Origin: Paracoccaceae bacterium
GTDB lineage: Bacteria; Pseudomonadota; Alphaproteobacteria; Rhodobacterales; Rhodobacteraceae
Reading direction: 5' to 3'
Length of the DNA stretch: 5,355 nucleotides
Assembly (NCBI GenBank): GCA_027030435.1
Contig: JALVEX010000043.1
Coordinates: 1-5,355, forward strand
The position numbers were made by a program, and so were the translations under genes. Position 1 is the first letter of the stretch. The number at the start of each line of letters is the position of its first letter. Below, one piece after another: positions 1-4,932 of this stretch. A model generated the notes under the pieces. It was not told where the DNA came from. It saw only the letters and a program-made list of their open reading frames with translations, and made no database searches.

Positions 1-138
1 GAGGTAATGGGGGCCGCTGTCGGTGGAGCCGCCGTCGATGCAGATGATGTCGGGCCTTTCGCCGACGCCGCGCCGGAGAGCCGCTTCGTCAAAGCCAAGC
101 CCGAGCGCGCCGCCGGGGATGAGCACCCGGGTTGGCAT
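1..138 (-). CDS. AtuA/DUF1446-like protein, N-terminal 46 residues (cut by window edge)
   Basis: Only the first 46 codons are in the window. The protein begins MPTRVLIPGGALGLGFDEAA, and residues 29-46 read PDIICIDGGSTDSGPHYL. This matches the N-terminal pattern I recall for the AtuA family (DUF1446): a glycine-rich start, then 'PDVIGADAGSxDPGPxYLG'. AtuA is named from the acyclic terpene utilization cluster of Pseudomonas, and its biochemical role is not firmly known. The ATG at 138-136 overlaps the TGA stop of tctA by one base (TGATG). The upstream Shine-Dalgarno candidate is weak (AGGCG, 11 bases away), so translation is probably coupled to tctA. Being last in a TTT transporter operon suggests it acts on the imported acid or a derivative; this is inference. 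The call rests on a short stretch, so another glycine-rich enzyme is possible. Confidence 0.72.
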   Translation of the reverse strand, partial: MPTRVLIPGGALGLGFDEAALRRGVGERPDIICIDGGSTDSGPHYL

Positions 139-1643
139 CAGTCGGTGATCGCCTGCGGGCGCTTCAGCACGCCACGCAGGAACATCGGCGCCATGAAGCC
201 GAGCGCGGCGGCGATCCACAGGCCGATGGCGATCGGCGAGGAGAAGAGATACGTCCAGTCGCCGCCCGAGATCACCATGGCGCGGCGCAGGCTGTCTTCC
301 ATGTTGTTGCCAAGGAGGATGCCGAGGATGATCGGCACCGTGGGCACATCGAGCTTGCGGAAGAAATAGCCCATCACCCCGAAGCCGATCATCATCAGAA
401 GATCGAAGCTCGAGCCCGAGAGCGAATAGATGCCGACGAAAGAGATCATGGTGACGCCCGGCAGCAGCACGGAGGGCGGAACCATCAGGATCTTAACGAA
501 AAGCTTCACCAGCGGCACGTTCAGCACCAGCAGCACGATATTGGCGATCAGAAGCGAGGCGATGAGCCCCCAGACAACATCCGGGCGATCGGTGAAAAGC
601 GTCGGGCCGGGGGTGATGTTGAGCGTCATCAGGAGCGCGAGCAGCACCGCCGTGGTGCCCGAGCCCGGCACGCCCAGCGTCAGCATCGGCACCAGCGCGC
701 CCCCGGCGGCGGCGTTATTGCCCGCCTCGGGTGCCGCGATGCCGCGCGGATCGCCCTTGCCGAAGCGGGATTTGTCCTTCGCGATGGCCTTTTCGCCCAT
801 GTAGGCGAGGAAGCTGCCGAGCGAAGCGCCCGCGCCCGGCAGGATGCCGGCGATGAAGCCGATGCCGGTGGCGCGCAGCATGGTGGTGAAGGTGGCGCGG
901 ATATCGCTCCAGGGGACGCGGATACGCCCGAGCTTCACCCCGAGCGCGGATTCCCGGCCATGGCTTTCGATGAACACGAACACTTCCGTCACGGCGAAAA
1001 GCCCGACGATCGCCACCAGAAAATCGATGCCATCCATCATCTGCATGCTGCCGAAGGTGAAGCGGGGCATGCCGGTGGCGTTGTCGAGGCCGATCATGGC
1101 GATGCCAAGCCCGATGCAGGTGGCGATCAGCGCCTTGGCCTGGTTGCCCGAGGCGATGCCGCCCAGGGTGCTGAAGGCGAGGATGTAAAGTGCGAAATAC
1201 TCCGCCGGGCCGAACCTGAAGGCGAGCCGCGCAAGCCACGGCGCAAGCAGCATCAGCCCGAGCGTGGCGAGGAAGGCCCCCACGAAGGAAGCCACCCCCG
1301 AAAGCACCAGCGCATCGCCCGCGCGGCCCTGTCTGGCCATCGGGTAGCCGTCAAGGGTTGTCATCAGCGCCGGTTCGTCGCCGGGGATGTTGAGCAGGAT
1401 CGAACTGATCCGCCCGCCATACATCGCCCCGTAATAGACGGCCGTCATCAGGACCAGCGCGGCGGTGGCGTCAAGGCCGAGCGAGAAGGCCAGCGGAATG
1501 AGGATCGCCACGCCATTGCTGGGCCCAAGCCCCGGCAGCGCGCCGATGATGGTGCCGAGCACGCAGCCGATCACTGCAAGCATCAGGTTGCCGGGGGTGA
1601 GGGCGATGGCGAAACCATCGGCAAGGAGGGAAAGCGTATCCAT
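138..1643 (-). CDS. tctA: TctA, large membrane subunit of tripartite tricarboxylate transporter
   Basis: This 501-residue, very hydrophobic protein is the channel-forming inner-membrane subunit of a TTT secondary transporter, which takes up carboxylates delivered by a periplasmic TctC protein using an ion gradient. The length is usual for the family (about 500). Family signatures are clear: GALPGLGPSNG at residues 34-44, YYGAMYGGRISSILLNIPG at 70-88, and LDGYPMARQGRAG at 97-109. The second half repeats the theme, with GILPGAGASLG at 266-276 and TLGVPGSGTTA at 322-332, fitting the two-halves architecture of the family. Many membrane segments follow one another up to about residue 487. The start at 1643 is preceded by AGGAAAGGG (1662-1654) 10 bases upstream. 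It lies 39 bases after tctB and overlaps the AtuA-like start by one base. Family assignment is very secure. The substrate is unknown: citrate is only the founding example. Confidence 0.96.
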   Translation of the reverse strand: MDTLSLLADGFAIALTPGNLMLAVIGCVLGTIIGALPGLGPSNGVAILIPLAFSLGLDATAALVLMTAVYYGAMYGGRISSILLNIPGDEPALMTTLDGYPMARQGRAGDALVLSGVASFVGAFLATLGLMLLAPWLARLAFRFGPAEYFALYILAFSTLGGIASGNQAKALIATCIGLGIAMIGLDNATGMPRFTFGSMQMMDGIDFLVAIVGLFAVTEVFVFIESHGRESALGVKLGRIRVPWSDIRATFTTMLRATGIGFIAGILPGAGASLGSFLAYMGEKAIAKDKSRFGKGDPRGIAAPEAGNNAAAGGALVPMLTLGVPGSGTTAVLLALLMTLNITPGPTLFTDRPDVVWGLIASLLIANIVLLVLNVPLVKLFVKILMVPPSVLLPGVTMISFVGIYSLSGSSFDLLMMIGFGVMGYFFRKLDVPTVPIILGILLGNNMEDSLRRAMVISGGDWTYLFSSPIAIGLWIAAALGFMAPMFLRGVLKRPQAITD

Positions 1644-1682
1644 CGCTGATCTGCCCTTTCCTGTTCCTGGTGTTCCGGATGT

Positions 1683-2123
1683 TCAGAAAATGCCCCAGCT
1701 GCGGGGGAAGCCGAAAAGGCCGAGCCCGAGGCCGAAGCGGAAGATCACGAAAAGCCCGATCGAAAGGCCAAGCCCGGTGAGGGCGGCGCGCCACGCATCC
1801 GGCCGGATCTGATAGCTCAGCAGCCCCGCCGCGATGGCGGTTGGGATGAGAAAGCCGAGCGGCTTGAGCGCATAGGCATAGCCCACCAGCACGACGACCG
1901 CGAGCGCGATGCGCCCGAAGGTGGCGGCTCCGGGCCAGTCGGGCTCTTCATCGGGGCGGATCAGGATCGTGATGGCGGCGATGATCGCGGCCCCGCCGAT
2001 CATGTAGGGAAAGAGCTTCGGCCCCACCGGATCGGGCATGAAGCCTGTCTGGATGGTGGTGGCGCTGAGGATATACCCCAACGCCACCACGATCACCGCG
2101 AGGGCGAAGATGCGATCGCTCAT
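1683..2123 (-). CDS. tctB: TctB, small membrane subunit of tripartite tricarboxylate transporter (DUF1468)
   Basis: This 146-residue membrane protein has the length and hydropathy of TctB, the poorly conserved small subunit that accompanies TctA. Hydrophobic segments are visible at about residues 5-22, 39-57, 70-87 and 90-104, with a further one at about 115-140 near the C-terminus. The segment 'MPDPVGPKLFPYMIG' (about 29-43), which leads into the second helix, resembles the conserved G-x-x-x-FP motif of the family. The start at 2123 has a GGAG Shine-Dalgarno (2137-2134) 10 bases upstream. It follows tctC by 18 bases and precedes tctA by 39 bases, so it is certainly in the same transcript. 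The identification depends on context as well as sequence, because TctB proteins diverge strongly. Confidence 0.9.
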   Translation of the reverse strand: MSDRIFALAVIVVALGYILSATTIQTGFMPDPVGPKLFPYMIGGAAIIAAITILIRPDEEPDWPGAATFGRIALAVVVLVGYAYALKPLGFLIPTAIAAGLLSYQIRPDAWRAALTGLGLSIGLFVIFRFGLGLGLFGFPRSWGIF

Positions 2124-2141
2124 CTGCGATGCGCTCCGGCC

Positions 2142-3110
2142 CTACTGGATCACGCCGATTTCACGCGAGAGATCGGCGATCTCCTTGATCACGCCCTTCA
2201 GATAGCCCTCGAAATCATGTCCGAGCAGGGTGAAGGGGGCGAGCCCGTGCGAGGCCATCGCCTCGTGCCATTCATCCGATTCGGCAACCTTGCGCAGCCG
2301 CTCGACCCATGTCTGATACTGCTCCTCGGTGATGTTTTTCGGCACATAGAGCCCGCGCCAGTTCACCGCGACAACGTCGATCCCCTGTTCCTTGGCTGTG
2401 GGGATGTCTTCAAAGCCGGGGATGCGATCCTCGGTAAAGACGGCAAGCACCCGCATGTCGCCCGACTTCAGGAAGCCGACAACCTCCGACATGTCGCCCG
2501 TCACCGCCTGCACATGGCCGCCGATCGCCTGGGTGATGGCATCGCCGCCGCCATCGAGGCCGACGTATTTCACCTTGCGGATATCGTTGAAGCCGGCGCG
2601 CCCGAGCATCATCAGCACCTTGAGGTGATCGAAGCCGCCCGCAGCCGAGCCGCCCGCGAAGGTGACGGAGGAGGGATCCTTCTTCACCGCCTCGATCAGA
2701 TCGTTCAGCGTCTGATAGGGGCTGTCCTTCGCCACCGCGATCATACCGGGATCGGCGCCGATCGCGCCCAGAAAGCGCACCTGATCGGCGGTGAGCCCGC
2801 CATAGGCGTTCTGTGCGAGCCGCGTGGCGGTGGCGGATGAGGCGGCAACGATCAGTTCGGGATCGTCATTGCGCTCATTGACCACCAGCGCATAGGCCAG
2901 CCCGCCGCCGCCGCCGGCCATGTTGGTGACCTGGATCGGCTTGTCCACGGCGCCGATGTCATACATGATCTTGCCGATGGTGCGGCAGGTGAAATCCCAG
3001 CCCCCGCCCGGATTGGCGGGCGCGATGCATTCATAGGCCGCGGCGGATGACGCCATTGCCATCGCCAGCGCGGCGCCTGCGGCAAATTTCCTCAGAAATC
3101 CTTTCACCAT
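2142..3110 (-). CDS. tctC: TctC, periplasmic solute-binding protein of tripartite tricarboxylate transporter
   Basis: This 322-residue exported binding protein of the Bug/TctC family should capture the substrate in the periplasm and hand it to TctA/TctB. Residues 1-25 form a signal peptide: basic MVKGFLRKF, an alanine-rich core, then SSAAA before Y26, with cleavage likely after A25. There is no lipobox. The mature start carries the family motif PANPGGGWDFTCR (31-43), the first ligand-binding loop. Later landmarks are the VTNMAGGGGGLAY region, FAGGSAAGGFDH, KYVGLDGGGDA and VNWRGLYVPKNI, in the usual family order. The only two cysteines of the mature protein, C28 and C42, flank the first binding loop and could form a disulfide. 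The start is fixed by GGAGG (3120-3116) five bases upstream. It is the first gene of the operon, the usual position in TTT systems. The ligand cannot be predicted. Confidence 0.95.
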   Translation of the reverse strand: MVKGFLRKFAAGAALAMAMASSAAAYECIAPANPGGGWDFTCRTIGKIMYDIGAVDKPIQVTNMAGGGGGLAYALVVNERNDDPELIVAASSATATRLAQNAYGGLTADQVRFLGAIGADPGMIAVAKDSPYQTLNDLIEAVKKDPSSVTFAGGSAAGGFDHLKVLMMLGRAGFNDIRKVKYVGLDGGGDAITQAIGGHVQAVTGDMSEVVGFLKSGDMRVLAVFTEDRIPGFEDIPTAKEQGIDVVAVNWRGLYVPKNITEEQYQTWVERLRKVAESDEWHEAMASHGLAPFTLLGHDFEGYLKGVIKEIADLSREIGVIQ

Positions 3111-3115
3111 GATAT

Positions 3116-3120
3116 CCTCC
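3116..3120 (-). promoter_or_regulatory. Strong Shine-Dalgarno of tctC
   Basis: The minus strand reads GGGAGGATATC directly before the tctC ATG, with GGAGG five bases upstream of it. This is the best ribosome binding site in the operon and fixes the tctC start. It fits the high output usual for the binding protein compared with the membrane subunits, whose sites are weaker. Confidence 0.75.
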
Positions 3121-3134
3121 CTGGTGTTTATTCC

Positions 3135-3161
3135 TTATGGCCGGCAGGCCAGCCTTTTCAT
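3135..3161 (-). other. Possible 8-codon leader peptide in the tct leader (MKRLACRP)
   Basis: In the predicted leader an ATG at 3161-3159 opens a reading frame MKRLACRP, closed by TAA at 3137-3135, 24 bases before the tctC start. A Shine-Dalgarno-like AGGGA (3175-3171) lies 9 bases upstream of this ATG, which is good spacing. The frame lies within the overlapping hairpin arms at 3141-3180, so translating it could affect leader folding. No family can be assigned to so short a peptide, and a chance ATG-to-stop frame of this length is common. Treat it as a hypothesis. Confidence 0.22.
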
Positions 3162-3180
3162 GGCCTGGTTTCCCTGCCGG
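3141..3180 (-). repeat. Overlapping inverted repeats in the tct operon leader
   Basis: An 8-base perfect inverted repeat (CCGGCAGG at 3141-3148, CCTGCCGG at 3173-3180) encloses a second 7-base perfect one (CAGGCCA at 3145-3151, TGGCCTG at 3161-3167). The two share bases 3145-3148, so the stems cannot both form in full. They lie just downstream of the predicted start of transcription for tctCBA. They may therefore be alternative RNA hairpins in the leader or a DNA operator below the promoter. The outer stem would cover part of the leader-peptide Shine-Dalgarno. The repeats are seen directly; the function is inferred. Confidence 0.5.
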
Positions 3181-3189
3181 TTGCCTCAG

Positions 3190-3219
3190 AGTAAGCGCCA
3201 GCAGGGCGGCGCGTGTCAA
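3190..3219 (-). promoter_or_regulatory. Predicted promoter of the tctCBA operon
   Basis: On the minus strand a perfect -35 hexamer TTGACA (3219-3214) is followed after 18 bases by CTTACT (3195-3190), a 3-of-6 match to the -10 consensus. An AT-rich island just upstream (about 3220-3240, containing AAAATTTT), unusual in this GC-rich surrounding, could act as an UP-like element or regulator site. Transcription would start near 3183, giving a leader of about 73 bases before tctC. Alphaproteobacterial promoters often keep the -35 better than the -10, which fits. No experimental support is visible. Confidence 0.5.
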
Positions 3220-3281
3220 ACGCAAAATTTTACCTTTTGGTTGCCCGCGGGATGGCGCAGGGATGAATTTCGCATTAAACC

Positions 3282-3309
3282 TTGAACCGGCCCGCCGCCC
3301 GCCTAGATG
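3282..3309 (+). promoter_or_regulatory. Possible promoter of the eRF1-like gene
   Basis: TTGAAC (3282-3287) and TAGATG (3304-3309) are separated by 16 bases on the plus strand and would start transcription near 3316, about 117 bases before the gene. The -35 matches at four positions and the -10 at three. I looked for an alphaproteobacterial general-stress (EcfG-type, GGAAC-N16/17-CGTT) promoter in 3111-3432 and did not find a convincing one. The call is tentative. Confidence 0.3.
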
Positions 3310-3362
3310 CAGGGCAGGCCGCAATGAAGCGGAAATACGAACGATAGCGCGAAACCGGGCAG

Positions 3363-3391
3363 CCCGATCGGGGCAGGATGCCGGCGCCGGC
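3363..3391. repeat. Two short perfect palindromes upstream of the eRF1-like gene
   Basis: CCCGATCGGG (3363-3372) and GCCGGCGCCGGC (3380-3391) are perfect palindromes of 10 and 12 bases, 7 bases apart, in the untranslated stretch 42-70 bases before the gene start. They could be operator half-sites or part of the mRNA leader. Short GC palindromes also arise often by chance at this composition, so functional confidence is low. Confidence 0.25.
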
Positions 3392-3432
3392 TGAGCGTAA
3401 CGAAAGAAACACAGGAAAGAAACGGGATAGCG

Positions 3433-4635
3433 ATGCTCAAGCAGAAACAGACGAACGAACTGATCGAAAACCTCTCGGCGCTGGAGGCCCCCGTGCTTTC
3501 CGTCTATGCCGATATCAACCCGGCCAACCCCGACAACAAGGGCGGCGGCTGGCGCACGCGGGTTAAGAACGCGCTGAAGGACATTCCCGAGATCCACAAG
3601 CGCACCGAACACCGCGAATCGCTTTACGATGCGGTGCTGGAGCTTCTGGCCGAAGAGCGGCCGGCGGCGCGCACCATGGCGCTGTTTGCCAAGCAGAATC
3701 ACCTTGGTAAGACATTCGTCGAGCGGGTGGATCTGCAGGTGGATCTGCCGGTGGTGGATCTGCGCCAGGGGCGGGTCGAGGCACGCTGGGGCGAGCCCTA
3801 CATCATGCCGCTCGTCTATGCGCTCGATGAATACGAGCGCACCGCCGTGCTGCATATCGACGGCGCCAACTGGCGCTTCTTCGAGCTTTACATGGGCGAG
3901 ATCGAGGAATGCGATGACGTATTCAGGGAGATCGACGAGGAGGACTGGAAGGAGCTGAAGGAAGCCGCCGAATTCATCCTGAGCGGCCGGGTGCGCGAAA
4001 AGACGGAGCCCACCCGCGCCGGCGATACCAAGGATCCCTACAAGAAGAAGCGGGCCACATGGCTGCACAAGCTTTACGTCCGCCTTTCGCGGCTTCTTGA
4101 AAAGGCGCTGCGCGCGCTTCACATCGATCGCCTGGTGATCATGGGCGACGAAGACGAAACCGGCCCCTTCTACAACGTGCTGCCCAAGCATCTGCGCCAG
4201 AAGATCGTGGCCCGCATCCACAACCCGAAGGATGAAAAGGCTCCCAACATCGCCGATATCAAGGCGCGCGTGGAGCCGGTGCTGGAAGCGGCCGAGCGCG
4301 AGGGCGAGATGGCGCTTCTCGACGAGATCCGCGAGCAGCCCGGCATCTGGGGGCTGGAGCCGGTGATCGACGCGCTGCAGATCGGTCAGCTCGATACGCT
4401 GGTGGTTCCCTTCGATCTCGAAGCCAGGATCTGGACATGCCCCGATCTCGGCTTTCTCGCGGCCGATCCCGAGAAGCTGAAGGAAGTCTGCGAAGAGGTG
4501 GAGGAACTGAACTTCGGCGATCACATCTTCGCGCTTGCGCGCGATTACGGCACGCGGCTCGAATTCGTCGAAGGCGAAGCGAAGGATCGCCTGATGCGCG
4601 AATTCGAAGGCATTGCCGCCAAGCGGCGCTGGTAG
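3433..4635 (+). CDS. eRF1/Pelota-like protein of the bacterial baeRF type, GGQ-less; possible ribosome rescue or hibernation factor
   Basis: This 400-residue soluble protein has no signal peptide or membrane segment. Three parts are visible. Residues 1-125 form an N-terminal domain starting near VLSVYADINPANPDNKGGGW (21-40). Residues 135-265 form a middle domain, opening with AVLHIDGANWRFFELYMGEI (138-157) and ending near LVIMGDEDETGPFYNVLPKH (234-253). Residues 270-400 form an L7Ae-like third domain, with GLEPVIDALQIGQLDTLVV (307-325) and a final FEGIAAKRRW. This layout matches bacterial archaeo-eukaryotic release-factor-like (baeRF, perhaps family 10) proteins, relatives of eRF1, Pelota and the hibernation factor Balon. 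No GGQ is present: the loop where it would fall reads RAGDTKDPYKKKR (195-207). Peptide release is therefore unlikely; ribosome or tRNA binding is inferred. The ATG at 3433 has a modest GGGA (3424-3427) five bases upstream and a better AGGAAAG (3413-3419) at long spacing. It is monocistronic and diverges from tctC; a tRNA gene follows after 55 bases. Confidence 0.82.
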   Translation: MLKQKQTNELIENLSALEAPVLSVYADINPANPDNKGGGWRTRVKNALKDIPEIHKRTEHRESLYDAVLELLAEERPAARTMALFAKQNHLGKTFVERVDLQVDLPVVDLRQGRVEARWGEPYIMPLVYALDEYERTAVLHIDGANWRFFELYMGEIEECDDVFREIDEEDWKELKEAAEFILSGRVREKTEPTRAGDTKDPYKKKRATWLHKLYVRLSRLLEKALRALHIDRLVIMGDEDETGPFYNVLPKHLRQKIVARIHNPKDEKAPNIADIKARVEPVLEAAEREGEMALLDEIREQPGIWGLEPVIDALQIGQLDTLVVPFDLEARIWTCPDLGFLAADPEKLKEVCEEVEELNFGDHIFALARDYGTRLEFVEGEAKDRLMREFEGIAAKRRW

Positions 4636-4649
4636 TCTTCCCGAGAGGC

Positions 4650-4679
4650 TTGCATCGGGGGAGGATATTCACCTATATC
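4650..4679 (+). promoter_or_regulatory. Predicted promoter of tRNA-Gly
   Basis: TTGCAT (4650-4655) and TATATC (4674-4679) are 18 bases apart. The -10 matches four of six consensus positions in an otherwise GC-rich spacer. The expected start, near 4686, falls about five bases before the mature tRNA 5' end, the short leader typical of an independently transcribed tRNA. Both the spacer and the -10 lie within the inverted repeat at 4656-4687. Confidence 0.45.
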
Positions 4680-4687
4680 TTCCCCCG
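4656..4687. repeat. 13-base-arm inverted repeat between the eRF1-like gene and tRNA-Gly
   Basis: The left arm CGGGGGAGGATAT (4656-4668) and right arm ATATCTTCCCCCG (4675-4687) are complementary at 12 of 13 positions, with one G-T pair (4663/4680) and a six-base loop TCACCT. It begins 20 bases after the eRF1-like stop codon and ends three bases before the tRNA. No run of T follows on either strand, so it is not a standard intrinsic terminator. It may still act as a 3' end stem for the upstream mRNA, or as an operator, since it covers the predicted tRNA -10. Confidence 0.6.
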
Positions 4688-4690
4688 GAC

Positions 4691-4764
4691 GCGGGTGTAG
4701 CTCAATGGTAGAGCCGCAGCCTTCCAAGCTGAAGACGTGGGTTCGATTCCCATCACCCGCTCCA
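4691..4764 (+). tRNA. tRNA-Gly (anticodon TCC)
   Basis: This is a complete 74-base cloverleaf. The acceptor stem is GCGGGTG (4691-4697) with CACCCGC (4754-4760). The D arm is GCTC-AATGGTA-GAGC (4700-4714). The anticodon arm is GCAGC-CTTCCAA-GCTGA (4716-4732), with anticodon TCC at 4723-4725 and a G-A mismatch in its outermost pair. The T arm is GTGGG-TTCGATT-CCCAT (4737-4753). The discriminator base is T, and CCA (4762-4764) is encoded. It reads the glycine codons GGA and GGG. It is closely similar to tRNA-Gly(TCC) genes I recall from Alphaproteobacteria. No integrase gene or repeated 3' end is present in the window, so there is no sign of use as an attachment site here. Confidence 0.97.
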
Positions 4765-4782
4765 TGATCTTTCCCGCATCAT

Positions 4783-4806
4783 CCTTGCAGAAGCGATTTC
4801 GCAAGG
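4783..4806 (+). repeat. Hairpin 18 bases after tRNA-Gly
   Basis: CCTTGC (4783-4788) pairs with GCAAGG (4801-4806), extended inward by GAA (4790-4792) and TTC (4798-4800) with one bulged A and a five-base loop. No T run follows, so it is a poor intrinsic terminator, but it could bound the tRNA precursor at its 3' side. Confidence 0.3.
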
Positions 4807-4864
4807 CCCGCTCTCTGGCCGAGCGCGGCGGATTTCTCCGCTTGCCGCCCGGATCGCCTGCGGC

Positions 4865-4892
4865 TTTCCGGCGCTTGTGAAGCCGCCGGGAA
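4865..4892 (+). repeat. 12-pair hairpin upstream of the ABC exporter gene
   Basis: TTTCCGGCGCTT (4865-4876) pairs with AAGC (4880-4883) and GCCGGGAA (4885-4892) across a GTG loop, with one bulged C (4884) and one G-T pair. There is no T run on either side. It overlaps the predicted -35 of the ABC exporter promoter, so it may be a regulator site, or the end of a transcript from the tRNA side. Function is uncertain. Confidence 0.35.
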
Positions 4893-4903
4893 ACCCCTAT
4901 CAA
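4875..4903 (+). promoter_or_regulatory. Predicted promoter of the ABC exporter gene
   Basis: TTGTGA (4875-4880) and TATCAA (4898-4903) are 17 bases apart; each matches four of six consensus positions. Transcription would start near 4910, about 23 bases before the ATG, which leaves room for the Shine-Dalgarno at 4918-4924. The rest of the 168-base spacer (4765-4932) holds only the two hairpins described. Confidence 0.42.
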
Positions 4904-4932
4904 GCCTGCATCACAGCAAGGGAATTCAAAGA

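Noticed and set aside
132..1649. A long open frame on the plus strand covering the whole of tctA
   Set aside because: Its translation is rich in H, R, E and Q with no recognisable domain, and it mirrors tctA codon for codon. The minus-strand product is an unmistakable TctA, so this is an antisense shadow of GC-rich codon use.
2217..2840. A 207-codon plus-strand frame antisense to tctC
   Set aside because: It lies wholly inside a secure tctC gene, and its translation resembles no known domain.
3137..3394. An 85-codon plus-strand frame in the divergent intergenic region
   Set aside because: There is no good Shine-Dalgarno, the composition is arginine- and alanine-rich, and it overlaps the minus-strand promoter and leader elements. 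No family is recognised.
3378..3566. A 62-codon plus-strand frame across the start of the eRF1-like gene
   Set aside because: It overlaps the clearly homologous N-terminus in another frame and has a composition typical of an out-of-frame translation.
3031..4524. A 497-codon minus-strand frame antisense to the eRF1-like gene and running into tctC
   Set aside because: It overlaps two well-supported genes, crosses the divergent promoter region and has no recognisable family. It is a shadow frame.
3433..4635. A classical peptide chain release factor (RF1/RF2 type or catalytic eRF1)
   Set aside because: Bacterial RF1 and RF2 have a different fold and a GGQ motif. This protein lacks GGQ and resembles the eRF1/Pelota side instead.
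4656..4687. An intrinsic terminator for the eRF1-like gene
   Set aside because: The stem is strong but no T run follows on either strand, so I list it as an inverted repeat and leave the terminator role open.
4691..4764. An integration site for a mobile element at the tRNA 3' end
   Set aside because: No integrase gene and no second copy of the tRNA 3' end occur in the window, and the downstream ABC exporter looks like ordinary chromosomal content.
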